From NCBI RefSeq assembly GCF_008520265.1, contig NZ_VIQM01000018.1:17773-81772 (forward strand): 64,000 bases of DNA, read 5' to 3'. Within the stretch, counting starts at the first letter, position 1; each line of letters begins with the position of its first letter. This document shows positions 7,845-17,670 of the stretch, piece by piece. The notes below the pieces were generated by a model that was given only the letters and a program-made list of their open reading frames with translations, did no database searches and was not told where the DNA came from. The position numbers and the translations under genes were made by a program. This DNA comes from Sphingobacterium cavernae. GTDB taxonomy: Bacteria; Bacteroidota; Bacteroidia; Sphingobacteriales; Sphingobacteriaceae.

Positions 7845-9710
7845 ATGATGAAAAAGAAATTTTTATATATGCTTTTGCCTCTGCTTGGTTTAGTAAGTGG
7901 ATGTGAAAAGTATTTAGATGTAAATAAAAATATTGATGCACCTGATAAAGTAGAAGGGTATTTATATTTAGCGAATATCACACAACAATATCAGGGGTTA
8001 TACTGGGATATTAGAGCGTTAGGTCCAATGACCCAAATGATGGGAACTACTTCCTACACCTCATTTGCCAACCATTTCTATACATTGGCTTCAGATGCTG
8101 GGGGGGAAACATGGCGTATGGTTTACTGGAATCAAGGGATGAACCTTGAGAATATGATCAACCAGTCTATGGAAGCAGAAGATTGGACACTTGCTGGTAT
8201 TGGCTACGCTATAAAAGCTTTTAGTTGGGATGCGTTGACAAAGATTCACGGTGAAGTACCCATGAAAGATGCTTTCGTGCCGGGGTTATTGTCGCACAAC
8301 TATGATTATCAAGATGCTGTATACGAGCAAGTACGTGAATGGGCTAGAACATCTATTGAGTTGTTAGAAAGAGAAGATAACCACAATTACGGAACGAAAA
8401 TCAGTAGTAATGATTTTATCTATAACGGAGATAAAGCTAAATGGATAAAGTTTGCCAACGCAGTAATTGTACGCAATCTTTCATCTTTGACTAATAAAAA
8501 AGATTTTACGACGAAATATGCACAAGAATTAATTGATGCGGCAAGTAAATCTTTTCAAAGTCCAGATGATGACGCTACATTGAAGTTAACAGGTGGTTCA
8601 CAAAGTGCACCTTATGCTAGTTATAACAATTTTTGGGGAACAGCACGTCCGAACCTAACATATTCTTATTTCCAACATGATTACGCTGTTCAAGTATTTA
8701 CAGGTACAGTTCCTGATTATGACCCAGCCACAGGTGACAAAATTAGAGAAGGGGCAAACCCATATTATCCGTTTAAATTAGCGAGTAAGCAGATAATTAC
8801 TGATACATTGGTAAATATTGGGGGACATTATGACCCACGTGTTGCCGTTAAATTAGGGACAACTAGTAATAATACGTTTTTAAATTTGAACAACGCTGAA
8901 AACGTAAAATCTTATAAATATTATGGAGGTGCATTTACAAGTACTGTAGGGCCAATTGGTACCGCTCCATCATTTTATGGCAGAAACCTTGCATCTACCT
9001 TTACAGGAACAGTACATGATGGAATCGGAAGATGGATCTATCGTGATGATGCTCCTTATATCTTAACCACATATGCTGAAGTGCAATTCTGTTTAGCAGA
9101 AACTTATTGGAAGTTAGGGCGTAAAGCCGATGCATTTGAAGCTTTCAAAAAGGGAGTTAATGCCGATCTTGTAACAACTGCACGATATATTTATCCTGGT
9201 AAAGAAGGTAGTGCTACAGGTGGGGATAAAATTACTAAGGAATTATTTAATTCGTTGGCTGCAGAATATGCCAACGGACCATTCGTGAATGGATTAAATG
9301 ATTTGACTCTGTCGCACATTATGATGCAGAAGTGGGTAGCGCTATATCCATGGGGAGCATCTGAGGCTTGGGTTGATATGCGTAAATACCATTATGATAT
9401 CGAATATACTGGAGAATATCCAAGTAATGGTAATGGATGGGTGCAAGCGCAATTAGAACAAAAAGCTGATACTGACGTTGATAAAGTTTACAAAGGACTT
9501 TATTTGGCTCCTGCGCAAGTGCAAAACAGAAAAGGATCTTATGATATTCGTAACGAAGGATCTCCAAGCTATAGGTTAAGACCTCGTTACAATTCTGAGT
9601 ATATGTGGAATCTACCGGCTCTTGAAAGCTTAAAACCTATAGCAGGTACTGCTGATAATTATCAAACTTCAATCCCTTGGTTTGCGTATCCAGGAGAGAT
9701 GCCTAAATAG
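7845..9710 (+). CDS. SusD-like nutrient-binding outer-membrane lipoprotein 1 (SusD-like_2 type)
   Basis: The 621-residue product has lipoprotein signal MMKKKFLYMLLPLLGLVSGC with the lipidated Cys near residue 20. The pattern CEKYLDVNKNIDAP, the helical region around residues 100-220 and the C-terminal MMQKWVALYPWGASEAWVDM segment resemble the SusD-like_2 branch rather than classical SusD. It would form the lid of the SusC transporter encoded just upstream. The pair at 11040/14207 is its closest relative in the window. It is followed 43 bases later by a small lipoprotein gene, making a three-gene operon ended by a terminator at 10676. Confidence 0.88.
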   Translation: MMKKKFLYMLLPLLGLVSGCEKYLDVNKNIDAPDKVEGYLYLANITQQYQGLYWDIRALGPMTQMMGTTSYTSFANHFYTLASDAGGETWRMVYWNQGMNLENMINQSMEAEDWTLAGIGYAIKAFSWDALTKIHGEVPMKDAFVPGLLSHNYDYQDAVYEQVREWARTSIELLEREDNHNYGTKISSNDFIYNGDKAKWIKFANAVIVRNLSSLTNKKDFTTKYAQELIDAASKSFQSPDDDATLKLTGGSQSAPYASYNNFWGTARPNLTYSYFQHDYAVQVFTGTVPDYDPATGDKIREGANPYYPFKLASKQIITDTLVNIGGHYDPRVAVKLGTTSNNTFLNLNNAENVKSYKYYGGAFTSTVGPIGTAPSFYGRNLASTFTGTVHDGIGRWIYRDDAPYILTTYAEVQFCLAETYWKLGRKADAFEAFKKGVNADLVTTARYIYPGKEGSATGGDKITKELFNSLAAEYANGPFVNGLNDLTLSHIMMQKWVALYPWGASEAWVDMRKYHYDIEYTGEYPSNGNGWVQAQLEQKADTDVDKVYKGLYLAPAQVQNRKGSYDIRNEGSPSYRLRPRYNSEYMWNLPALESLKPIAGTADNYQTSIPWFAYPGEMPK

Positions 9711-9753
9711 AATAAATAATTACGGAATAAAATCCGTTTACAAATTTGAAGAG

Positions 9754-10620
9754 ATGAAAAAAATAAATAATATACTACTAGTCTTTCTAAGCATTTTTCT
9801 ATTTGCGTCTTGTGAGAAAAATGTAGTGGAATACAAAGCTGATCCTCTTGAAGAAGAGAATACAACTTTATTTCAAATATATTATATGGTTCCTTTGGCA
9901 ACAGGAGCTGCTAATAATATTAATAAAGTAGAATTAAATGGAGAGCTGTTGACTAATGAAACAACACCACTTAACACTTATAACTTTATTCCTAGCGGCG
10001 CAGTAAGTAAATTTTTTACCACTAAATCAGGGAATGTGAATTTAAAGTTACATAGAGGCCCTGTTGCAAATCTTACACTTGCTTATGATCAAAATTTTGA
10101 TCTTCCCACAGGAAGGTATAATTTGGTTATTCATGACTTTAGTAAGCCTCCTGTATTGATACCACATCAACTACCATTTCCGACGACGACAACGGAATTT
10201 ACAGGTACAACCGCATGGGTGAAATTCTCAAACTTTTTGTATGAAACCGCAGGTATTCCGACAGATAAAAAATTGCAATACCAATGGCAATATACTGTGG
10301 ATAATGCTACGGCAGAAAAAAGTGAATGGGCAAATGTTGGTAAGCCGGTTGCTTTTGGAGAATCTACTGGTTGGGAACCAGTTACTGTAAATAAAACTAT
10401 TGAGATTTCAGCTGGTACAGCACGTATAGATTATAGAATACGAGTAATAGGAGCTGATGGATCTGACCAAGGAAGTTTAGTCGTTCGAAATTCGGCAGGT
10501 AATATGGTGAATTATTCGGATTGGTGGAATGCCCAAATTGGACGTATATATCATCATAATTTGGCAGGTTTCAGAGCAGCAACTCCAATTGCTTCGGTTA
10601 GAGCTTTTACAGCTAAATAG
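9754..10620 (+). CDS. SusE-position surface lipoprotein, possibly DUF4397-like
   Basis: The start is placed at the ATG at 9754, giving MKKINNILLVFLSIFLFASC, a clean lipobox; the frame extends upstream to 9682 but those 24 residues overlap susD and precede the signal. The 288-residue product has an N-terminal beta domain (residues about 25-150, with PSGAVSKFF and LPTGRYNLVIHDF) that resembles DUF4397, and a second beta-rich half without recognised motifs. As third gene after SusC and SusD it fits an accessory glycan-binding lipoprotein. Family assignment is tentative. Confidence 0.65.
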   Translation: MKKINNILLVFLSIFLFASCEKNVVEYKADPLEEENTTLFQIYYMVPLATGAANNINKVELNGELLTNETTPLNTYNFIPSGAVSKFFTTKSGNVNLKLHRGPVANLTLAYDQNFDLPTGRYNLVIHDFSKPPVLIPHQLPFPTTTTEFTGTTAWVKFSNFLYETAGIPTDKKLQYQWQYTVDNATAEKSEWANVGKPVAFGESTGWEPVTVNKTIEISAGTARIDYRIRVIGADGSDQGSLVVRNSAGNMVNYSDWWNAQIGRIYHHNLAGFRAATPIASVRAFTAK

Positions 10621-10675
10621 GGATAAATCAAGTATTGATTATATTTATTTTTTAATAAAATAATCTTGAGACTAT

Positions 10676-10710
10676 AAAAGGAGAGTTCATGTAGTTGGAC
10701 TCTCTTTTTT
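10676..10710 (+). terminator. terminator of the first SusCD operon
   Basis: Stem AAAAGGAGAGTTC pairs with GGACTCTCTTTTTT (13 bp with two G-T pairs) around an 8-base loop and runs into a T tract. Confidence 0.75.
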
Positions 10711-11039
10711 ATATGTAATTATTTTTTTTGGGATATTTGCTAACAGTAATTTACCAATATTATAGTTTGCTTGTATACTACTTTTTTAGTTAAATAAAAG
10801 GTAAATTTAAACTTTAATACTAACGAAATGGAATGCGCGTATTATTGCAAATAATATTATATAAAACGCTAACATTTTTATAATATTGCTTTAATTCTTG
10901 CGTTTTTATTCAATTTTCATTCATAAATGCAAACGAACCGATATGTGTCTATGATTTAAAGTGAAACAACCTTATTTAAATAACCTATTTAAAATAATTA
11001 TATAATTCAAAAATCGTTAATTAATCAACTATCAAACTT
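10711..11039 (+). promoter_or_regulatory. 329-base leader of the second SusC operon
   Basis: No gene is visible. TTGCGTTTTTATT at 10898-10910 repeats the motif seen at 4478 and upstream of namZ and murQ. The end, AACTATCAAACTT, matches the leader of the SusC gene at 4736. A good -7/-33 pair is not obvious. Confidence 0.4.
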
Positions 11040-14000
11040 ATGAAAAGAAGATTACTTCTCACATTTTTCGGGGTAGCAGTTTATGCATCCTGTTTGATGG
11101 CTCAACAAAAGTCTATTTCCGGAAAGGTTATTGGGCCTTCTGGAGAGGCACTGAGCAATGTAACAGTAGAGGTTCAGGGTACGAATCGGACTGTCAAAAC
11201 CAATCCAGATGGATCATTTACGATTCAGGCATCTCCTGGTGAAATTTTATTATTTAGATCTTTAGGAAGTACTGAATTAACTCAAGTAGTTGGAAATGGA
11301 AATGTGTATAATATCACATTAACAAATTCTGAAGAGGCATTAGAAGAGGTGGTAGTGACTGCTTTAGGAATCCGCAAAGAGAAGAAAGCGCTAGGTTATG
11401 CAGTGCAGGATCTCAAGGCTGACGAGCTTATGAAAAACAAAACTGCAAATATTGTTAATTCTTTGGCTGGTAAAGTAGCTGGTGTAAACGTGACACAGAC
11501 TTCGGGTTCGGCAGGTGCAGGAGCACAGATTATTTTAAGAGGGGGTACATCCCTTGAACGTGATAATCAGCCATTATTTGTAGTAGATGGTGTCATCTAT
11601 GACAACTCTACGGTTTTGGGAGGAAATAGTGGTTTTGATGGAGCTCAATCCGTTTCATCAACTAATAGCAATCGTATAATGGATGTTAATCCCGAAGATG
11701 TGGAAAGTATGTCTGTATTGAAAGGTCCGGCTGCGGCAGCACTTTATGGATCAAGGGCAGCAGCGGGGGCGATTATTATTACTACTAAAAAAGGTAAAGA
11801 GGGTAGAGCAGAGGTCGCATTTTCTTCTCGTGCTTCTACCAATTGGGTAAATCGCTTGCCGGAACAGCAAAGTAAATACAAAAGAGGTTACTACAATGCT
11901 GCAGGGGTTTTGGATGATTATACAATGCAATCCTGGGGAGAGAGTTTTGGTGCAAACGATGTGATGTATGATAATATAAAGAACTTTTTTAATAACTCCA
12001 CAGTTTATGATAATACAGTAAGTTTGGCTGGAGGTAGTGCTAACACGACATTTTATGTTTCGGCATCTCGTTTTGACCAATCAGGTATTGTGCCCTCCAC
12101 AGGATATGATAAAACTACGTTTAGATTTAATGGTGATCAAAAGTATGGTCGACTGACCTTAGGTACCAATGTGGCTTACTCTTTAGCAAATACAGATAAA
12201 ACTTTAACGTCTGCAGGATTATATAATTCTGGTGGAACTGGCGCAATGAATTCTGTGTATCGTTGGTCTAGAAATGATGATATGACCAAATATCTAAATG
12301 AGGATGGTACTAAATATAGAATGTTTGGTGATAGACAAAAACTTGAGGATGACATTGAAAATCCATATTGGACAATTAACAAAAACTTATTGGACGATAG
12401 AACGGAGCGCTTCACTGCTAATTTGAATGCTAATATGAAGTTAGCTGATTGGTGGAATCTATCCTATCGTGTTGGGACAGATAGTTATTTGACTAGAAAT
12501 AATACATTGGTTTCTGCTGGTGGTGCAGTAAGACCGCAATGGCAAAACGGTATGATGTCCGCAAGCGACTATAGATTTAATTATTGGTCGTCTAATTTAA
12601 TGTCCAATTTTGATAAGAAGGTTGGTGACTTTGATTTAGGTGCATTGGTAGGTTTTTTCTCGGAGCAAACAAAAGTGAGCAATGAAAGAAGAGTAGGTTT
12701 TGATTTTGTAATAGATAATTTTTACAGCTTCGAAAATATTGTTGATGCCAATAAGAGGTTTAATTCTATTGAATCAAAAAGAAGATTATTTGGTCTTTAC
12801 GGTGAATTAAGAGCAGGATATAAAAATATGTTATTCTTAAATGTAACAGGTCGTAATGATTGGACCTCTACATTACCTGTTGCGAATCGTTCTTATTTCT
12901 ATCCATCTGTTGGTGGAAGCTTTGTGTTTTCTGAATTGACTAAAGATTTTTCTTGGTTGAACTATGGAAAACTACGAGCATCTTGGGCAAAAGTTGGTAA
13001 AGATGCATCACCTTACTTAACAGCAACTACTTTGTGGCCTTCAAGAGAGTTTTTAGGTGGACTTGTTGGAACGGGTAACTTTTGGAATCGTGGTAATCCT
13101 GGTCTTAGACCTGAAACTACAACCTCATTTGAGGTCGGAGCTGAGTTAAGGTTCTTAAATAATCGCTTAGGAATTGATTACACATATTATACAAATAATT
13201 CATACGATCAAATTGTTTCTCCACGTATGGGGCAAACAACTGGATATATTTTGGTTTCTGTAAACGCCGGAGATATCTATAATAAAGGTATGGAACTAGC
13301 CTTAACGGGTAAACCTGTTGTTGCTTCGGATTTTACTTGGGAGGCAACTATAAATATGGCTAAAAATAAGGGTACATTAGATAACTTAATAAAAGGTAAT
13401 GAAATTTTATATGTCACTGATGTTCAGGTAGGAAATGCAAAGGCAGCTTCATTTAATGGTGGCGACTTTATGGCAATTTCTGGTTCTAGATGGACGCGTA
13501 CTCCAGATGGAAAGGTGGTGCTCGATGCAAATACTGGCATGCCAACTAGTGATAATGCTACAACTTACCAAGTTGGTAATAGAGAGCCAAAATTAACAGG
13601 TGGTTTTAACAATAGCTTGCAGTACAAAGATTTGAACTTTTCATTTTTATGGGATTTTAGAATCGGAGGAGATGTGTACAATGGTACAGATTATTTTATG
13701 ACTGTCAATGGTATGAGTAAGCGTACTATGGATAGAGAAAGCCTAACAATAAACGGTGCGGTGCAAACCGGTACGGTGGATGGTGTAGCGACTTATGAAG
13801 ACCGTAGTTTTACATTTGAGGCAGATCAATTTTACATGATCAGAAATGTAAACACAAGTGGTCGTAAGATAATACAAGACTATTATTCAGATTTCTATGT
13901 TAGAGAGAGTGCTAATTTCCAGACAAATACAAATTGGCTTCGTTTAAGAACGGTTTCTTTATCTTATGATTTCACTAAATATATCGTGAAGAATGCTTCA

Positions 14001-14195
14001 CTTAATAGAGTTGTAAAAGGTCTTACAGCAACCGCTCAAGGTACAAACCTGTTGTTATTTACAAATTATAAAGGTATGGATCCAGAGGCTTCAGCGGCCG
14101 GTAGTGGTGTTGTTGGTTCTAGTTCGGTTGGTATTGATTTCAATGGTGTGCCAAGTACAGCTGGTTTTATGTTTGGTGTTAACTTAAAATTCTAA
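11040..14195 (+). CDS. SusC/RagA-like TonB-dependent outer-membrane transporter 2
   Basis: The 1051-residue product has the same signal peptide as SusC1 (MKRRLLLTFFGVAVYASCLM). It carries a carboxypeptidase-regulatory-like domain with GPSGEALSNVTVEVQGTNRT, then EALEEVVVTALGIRKEKKAL, a plug domain (LFVVDGVIYDN, EDVESMSVLKGPAAAALYGS, GAIIITTKKG) and a barrel closing GFMFGVNLKF. At nucleotide level its first 72 bases differ from SusC1 at one position, while later codons diverge strongly. It is paired with the SusD-like gene 11 bases downstream. No STN domain. Likely imports a related but different oligomer from SusC1; substrate inferred only from context. Confidence 0.93.
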   Translation: MKRRLLLTFFGVAVYASCLMAQQKSISGKVIGPSGEALSNVTVEVQGTNRTVKTNPDGSFTIQASPGEILLFRSLGSTELTQVVGNGNVYNITLTNSEEALEEVVVTALGIRKEKKALGYAVQDLKADELMKNKTANIVNSLAGKVAGVNVTQTSGSAGAGAQIILRGGTSLERDNQPLFVVDGVIYDNSTVLGGNSGFDGAQSVSSTNSNRIMDVNPEDVESMSVLKGPAAAALYGSRAAAGAIIITTKKGKEGRAEVAFSSRASTNWVNRLPEQQSKYKRGYYNAAGVLDDYTMQSWGESFGANDVMYDNIKNFFNNSTVYDNTVSLAGGSANTTFYVSASRFDQSGIVPSTGYDKTTFRFNGDQKYGRLTLGTNVAYSLANTDKTLTSAGLYNSGGTGAMNSVYRWSRNDDMTKYLNEDGTKYRMFGDRQKLEDDIENPYWTINKNLLDDRTERFTANLNANMKLADWWNLSYRVGTDSYLTRNNTLVSAGGAVRPQWQNGMMSASDYRFNYWSSNLMSNFDKKVGDFDLGALVGFFSEQTKVSNERRVGFDFVIDNFYSFENIVDANKRFNSIESKRRLFGLYGELRAGYKNMLFLNVTGRNDWTSTLPVANRSYFYPSVGGSFVFSELTKDFSWLNYGKLRASWAKVGKDASPYLTATTLWPSREFLGGLVGTGNFWNRGNPGLRPETTTSFEVGAELRFLNNRLGIDYTYYTNNSYDQIVSPRMGQTTGYILVSVNAGDIYNKGMELALTGKPVVASDFTWEATINMAKNKGTLDNLIKGNEILYVTDVQVGNAKAASFNGGDFMAISGSRWTRTPDGKVVLDANTGMPTSDNATTYQVGNREPKLTGGFNNSLQYKDLNFSFLWDFRIGGDVYNGTDYFMTVNGMSKRTMDRESLTINGAVQTGTVDGVATYEDRSFTFEADQFYMIRNVNTSGRKIIQDYYSDFYVRESANFQTNTNWLRLRTVSLSYDFTKYIVKNASLNRVVKGLTATAQGTNLLLFTNYKGMDPEASAAGSGVVGSSSVGIDFNGVPSTAGFMFGVNLKF

Positions 14196-14206
14196 TAAAT
14201 CGCATT

Positions 14207-16000
14207 ATGAAACGTTTTAACAAAATTATACTATTCGTCTCGGCTATTTTATTATTTAATAGCTGTAAAGAAAGTTGGTTGGATATTAATGTCGATCCTA
14301 GTAATCCAACTAACGTTGTGGCGCCCATGCAAAATAGATTGCCTTGGATGCAGCATCATTTACTTTATGCTCATGCAGCAGCTGGAGTTAGATCGGCGTT
14401 GATCACACAAAATTTGACTTTTATAAAAAACACATCGCAACAAAGTATGTCTGCCGGTTGGGATCCTATACAAGGTATGTCAACTACTCCTTACCAGTTT
14501 TTCTTCGTTGCAGTGGGTTCTAATATAGCTGATCTTGAGAAAGCTGCAGAAGCGCAAGGAGCGTTCCATTATCTTGGAGCGGCTAAAGTTATTAAAGCAA
14601 TGGGATTCATGCTTATGGTAGATTGGTTGGGAGAAATTCCTTATACAGAGGCTTTAGGTGAAAATATTTCTCCAAAATTTGATGATGGAAAAACAATTTT
14701 CGAAGGTTGTATAAGAGATATCGATCAAGCTGTCGCGTATTTTGAAATGACACAAGCAGTAGGAGCTCCAGCATTGAGTGCAGGTGATAGTTGGAATGGT
14801 GGTGATGTAGATAAATGGAAACGATTAGCAAATGGATTAAAAGCCAGATGGTTAAATAATCTATCAAAAAAATCCATCTACAATCCCGATGAAATATTAG
14901 CTCTATTATACAAAGCGCCAATTAATAATGCAACTAGTACAGTTGTAAATCACGTGGATGTTGTTGAACCTGTAGGTGATGTTTTGTTTGGTGACCCGCT
15001 AAAAGCTTCGGTAATCTTTTCTAATATGGGTATGAATACAAACTTTAGAATTACTAAGTGGTATGAGGATATTTTAACTAATACGTCTAATCCAAGTGTT
15101 TCAGATCCTAGAGCAGATAAAATGATTCCTTGGGCCCAGTTTGGAAGTGGAAGTATTCAGAATAAAATATTCAAACGTTCAAAGGGTGTAGACATGTCGT
15201 CTGATATACGGATGAATGCAGGTCCTATTACGCCATCTTTTAACAATAGTGCGTCTGTATTAACGTTGAACGCGGGAACTGCAGCTGAACGCAAAATAGC
15301 TCCTTATGCTAACTATATAGCAGGAACAAATAGCGCTCGTTATGGCGATACATTATATGTTTCCACAAAAAGTAATTCGATTGGTTACAATAAAGCAGCT
15401 AATGACCAATATGTTTGGGCTGATGGTAGCTCTGCGGGCACAAGTATATTTAATGCAAGACCAGATGCGCCTACCTTTGTGATGACTTATGCAGAAATGT
15501 GCTTTATTAAGGCTGAGATTTATTTTAAGAAAGGCAATAATACTATGGCCTTTGAGGCGTATAAAGCGGGTATCAAAGCACATATTGATATGATGAATGC
15601 AAAACTGAATCAATATGGATCAGTTAACCCTAGCAAATCCCCAATGAGCGCTGCTTCAATCACTAATTTCCTTGAGAATGGTATTGGTACAGCGGGAAAT
15701 TTGACGCTAAGTAAGATTATGACGCAAAAGTATATTGCACTATCTTATTCACATCAGAACTGGAATGATATGAGAAGGAATAATTATAATCCATCAATAT
15801 ATAATGGATGGAAAGTTCCTTACGAATATACGGTTACCGCGTCGGCACAAAATAAAATTCCACAGGGAAAATATTTTCGACGAGTAATGCAGGTGAATCA
15901 CGAGTTTAATTATAATGCTGAAAATGTTAAGGCTTCTCATCCTCGAGCTTTAAATGATGATATCTGGTCTCAGCCTGTATGGTGGGATATTGAAGAATAA
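14207..16000 (+). CDS. SusD-like nutrient-binding outer-membrane lipoprotein 2 (SusD-like_2 type)
   Basis: The 597-residue product starts MKRFNKIILFVSAILLFNSC, a lipoprotein signal, followed by KESWLDINVDPSNPTNVV. The NVDPSNPTN motif and the helices carrying AAKVIKAMGFMLMVDWLGEIPYTEA and TLSKIMTQKYIALSYSHQNW place it in the SusD-like_2 branch, like the SusD at 7845. It lies 11 bases after its SusC partner, and a terminator follows at 16025, so the pair forms a two-gene transcription unit. Confidence 0.88.
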   Translation: MKRFNKIILFVSAILLFNSCKESWLDINVDPSNPTNVVAPMQNRLPWMQHHLLYAHAAAGVRSALITQNLTFIKNTSQQSMSAGWDPIQGMSTTPYQFFFVAVGSNIADLEKAAEAQGAFHYLGAAKVIKAMGFMLMVDWLGEIPYTEALGENISPKFDDGKTIFEGCIRDIDQAVAYFEMTQAVGAPALSAGDSWNGGDVDKWKRLANGLKARWLNNLSKKSIYNPDEILALLYKAPINNATSTVVNHVDVVEPVGDVLFGDPLKASVIFSNMGMNTNFRITKWYEDILTNTSNPSVSDPRADKMIPWAQFGSGSIQNKIFKRSKGVDMSSDIRMNAGPITPSFNNSASVLTLNAGTAAERKIAPYANYIAGTNSARYGDTLYVSTKSNSIGYNKAANDQYVWADGSSAGTSIFNARPDAPTFVMTYAEMCFIKAEIYFKKGNNTMAFEAYKAGIKAHIDMMNAKLNQYGSVNPSKSPMSAASITNFLENGIGTAGNLTLSKIMTQKYIALSYSHQNWNDMRRNNYNPSIYNGWKVPYEYTVTASAQNKIPQGKYFRRVMQVNHEFNYNAENVKASHPRALNDDIWSQPVWWDIEE

Positions 16001-16024
16001 TAAATCCAAAATTTTAATTCTATT

Positions 16025-16050
16025 AGCCTCCAATTTTTGGAGGCTTTTTT
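16025..16050 (+). terminator. terminator of the second SusCD operon
   Basis: Perfect 9-bp stem AGCCTCCAA/TTGGAGGCT with a 3-base loop, followed by six T residues. Confidence 0.85.
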
Positions 16051-16208
16051 ATGCTGAAAACATTTGTGTAACATAAAAATTACTAAATAGTGTTTTTAGT
16101 ACACTATATCCCTGACGTTTTTTATAGAAATAGTTGTTTTAATCAGGTTTTTTAACATTAATTTACATTTAATGATTTCTTATTGTTGCCTTAACAACTA
16201 TCGTTTTT

Positions 16209-16284
16209 ATGCGTTTTGTTGGTGGATACCCCACACATAAATGAATTAAACTATAGATATCTTGCTTTTTTGTGCGTTTTTGTT
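16209..16284 (+). promoter_or_regulatory. paired GCGTTTT motifs upstream of namZ
   Basis: Two copies of the locus motif lie in the 342-base spacer before namZ: ATGCGTTTTGTT at 16209-16220 and GTGCGTTTTTGTT at 16272-16284, 63 bases apart, or about six helical turns. They are the same-strand version of the sequences at 4478 and 10898. The rest of the spacer (16051-16342) is AT-rich with no gene. Operator function is inference. Confidence 0.4.
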
Positions 16285-16342
16285 GTATTTTTATACCTAT
16301 CAATCATCTATTATAAATTATTAAAGAATTAGTGTAATTAAA

Positions 16343-17581
16343 ATGATAAAGACCAATATTCTAATTTCATTTACCTTATTATGTCTTATAGTAGTGAGCT
16401 GCGGTATCTGCAACTCATCTAAAGAAAATAAGAAAAGCACAGCTGCTTCTAGTAGAGAATACGCTACTAATAAAATCATCCCTGGAGCTGATCAGGTGTC
16501 TAATTACCTGTCCTTTTTAAAAGGAAAGAAAGTGGGGCTTATGGGCAATCAAACGACTATTGTCGGTGATCGAAAGGAACATTTAGTTGATGTACTACTT
16601 AGAGAAGGTGTTGATTTGAAGTTTGGTTTTGCTCCTGAGCACGGCTTTAGGGGAACTATAGAACGTGGCGAGAAAGTAGATAATGATAAAGACTCAAAAA
16701 CAGGTCTACCCTTATATACATTATATGGAGGTAACGAAAAACAAGATTCAATCGTACAGTCTATTGATGTAATGATATTTGATTTGCAAGATGTAGGTGC
16801 GCGTTTTTATACATATATCACATCTTTGCATCGTGTAATGGAGTTGTGTGCTAAACACAATAAAGAATTAATCGTATTGGATCGTCCGAATCCTTGTGGT
16901 GATCAAGTAGATGGACCAGTGCGCAAAGATGATAAATTCAAATCCAATGTTTCTTACCATAAAATCGCTATGGTGCATGGTCTAACTGTTGGTGAATTGG
17001 CCAAAATGATCAATGGCGAAAAATGGTTAGAAAACGGGCGTCAATGTAAATTGACTGTAATCCCAGTTGAAAACTGGGATCATTCTAAAATTTATGAATT
17101 ACCTGTAATTCCTTCTCCTTCATTACCTAATCATCTTTCGGTTAGACTTTACGCATCATTATGCCTTTTTGAAGGTACTGAGATTTCCGTAGGACGTGGA
17201 ACTGATTGGCCATTTCAAGTAGTTGGATATAATAATCCAGTTTATGGTAATTTCTCATATAATCCAGGTGAGAAGGAAGGGATGGTAAAACATGTTGAGG
17301 GTAAAGGTCAAACCATGTATGGATTGGATTTACGTCAATTGGACGCTGATAAGCAAAAATTTACACTAAAATATATTCTTGATTTTTATCAAAAAATGCC
17401 AGATAAGACAAAATTCTTTACTCGTGCTGAATTCTTCGACAAATTAGCTGGAACGGATGAATTGCGTAAACAAATTTTAGCTGGGAAAACAGAAAAAGAA
17501 ATTCGCGCATCTTGGGCGAAAGAATTAGCTGATTATAAGAAAATGCGTAAGAAGTATTTGCTATACAAAGACTTTGAATAA
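16343..17581 (+). CDS. namZ: NamZ-type exo-beta-N-acetylmuramidase (DUF1343) lipoprotein
   Basis: The 412-residue product starts MIKTNILISFTLLCLIVVSC, a lipoprotein signal. Residues about 45-410 match DUF1343: KKVGLMGNQTTIVG, FGFAPEHGFRGTIERGEKVD, DVMIFDLQDVGARFYTYI, ELIVLDRPNPCGDQVDG, IPSPSLPN and EGTEISVGRGTDWPF. B. subtilis NamZ (YbbC), founder of the activity, removes MurNAc from the non-reducing end of peptidoglycan glycan; its operon also has murQ. The Glu-His pair in the PEHG motif is the catalytic region of the family. It lies between two SusCD pairs, 90 bases before SusC3, so released MurNAc would be periplasmic or surface-made. Full length, nothing truncated. Confidence 0.9.
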   Translation: MIKTNILISFTLLCLIVVSCGICNSSKENKKSTAASSREYATNKIIPGADQVSNYLSFLKGKKVGLMGNQTTIVGDRKEHLVDVLLREGVDLKFGFAPEHGFRGTIERGEKVDNDKDSKTGLPLYTLYGGNEKQDSIVQSIDVMIFDLQDVGARFYTYITSLHRVMELCAKHNKELIVLDRPNPCGDQVDGPVRKDDKFKSNVSYHKIAMVHGLTVGELAKMINGEKWLENGRQCKLTVIPVENWDHSKIYELPVIPSPSLPNHLSVRLYASLCLFEGTEISVGRGTDWPFQVVGYNNPVYGNFSYNPGEKEGMVKHVEGKGQTMYGLDLRQLDADKQKFTLKYILDFYQKMPDKTKFFTRAEFFDKLAGTDELRKQILAGKTEKEIRASWAKELADYKKMRKKYLLYKDFE

Positions 17582-17670
17582 GCTTTTTATTTAAAACAAA
17601 CTAATTATGGTAGTCATGCCCAATAGCAAATGCAAATGCCATAAAATTATGATAATTCCATTTATTTAAT

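Noticed and set aside
16343..17581. Beta-lactamase/AmpC-type enzyme next to muropeptide genes
   Set aside because: The sequence has DUF1343 motifs (PEHGFRG, DLQDVGARFYTY) and no SxxK/YxN/KTG triad.
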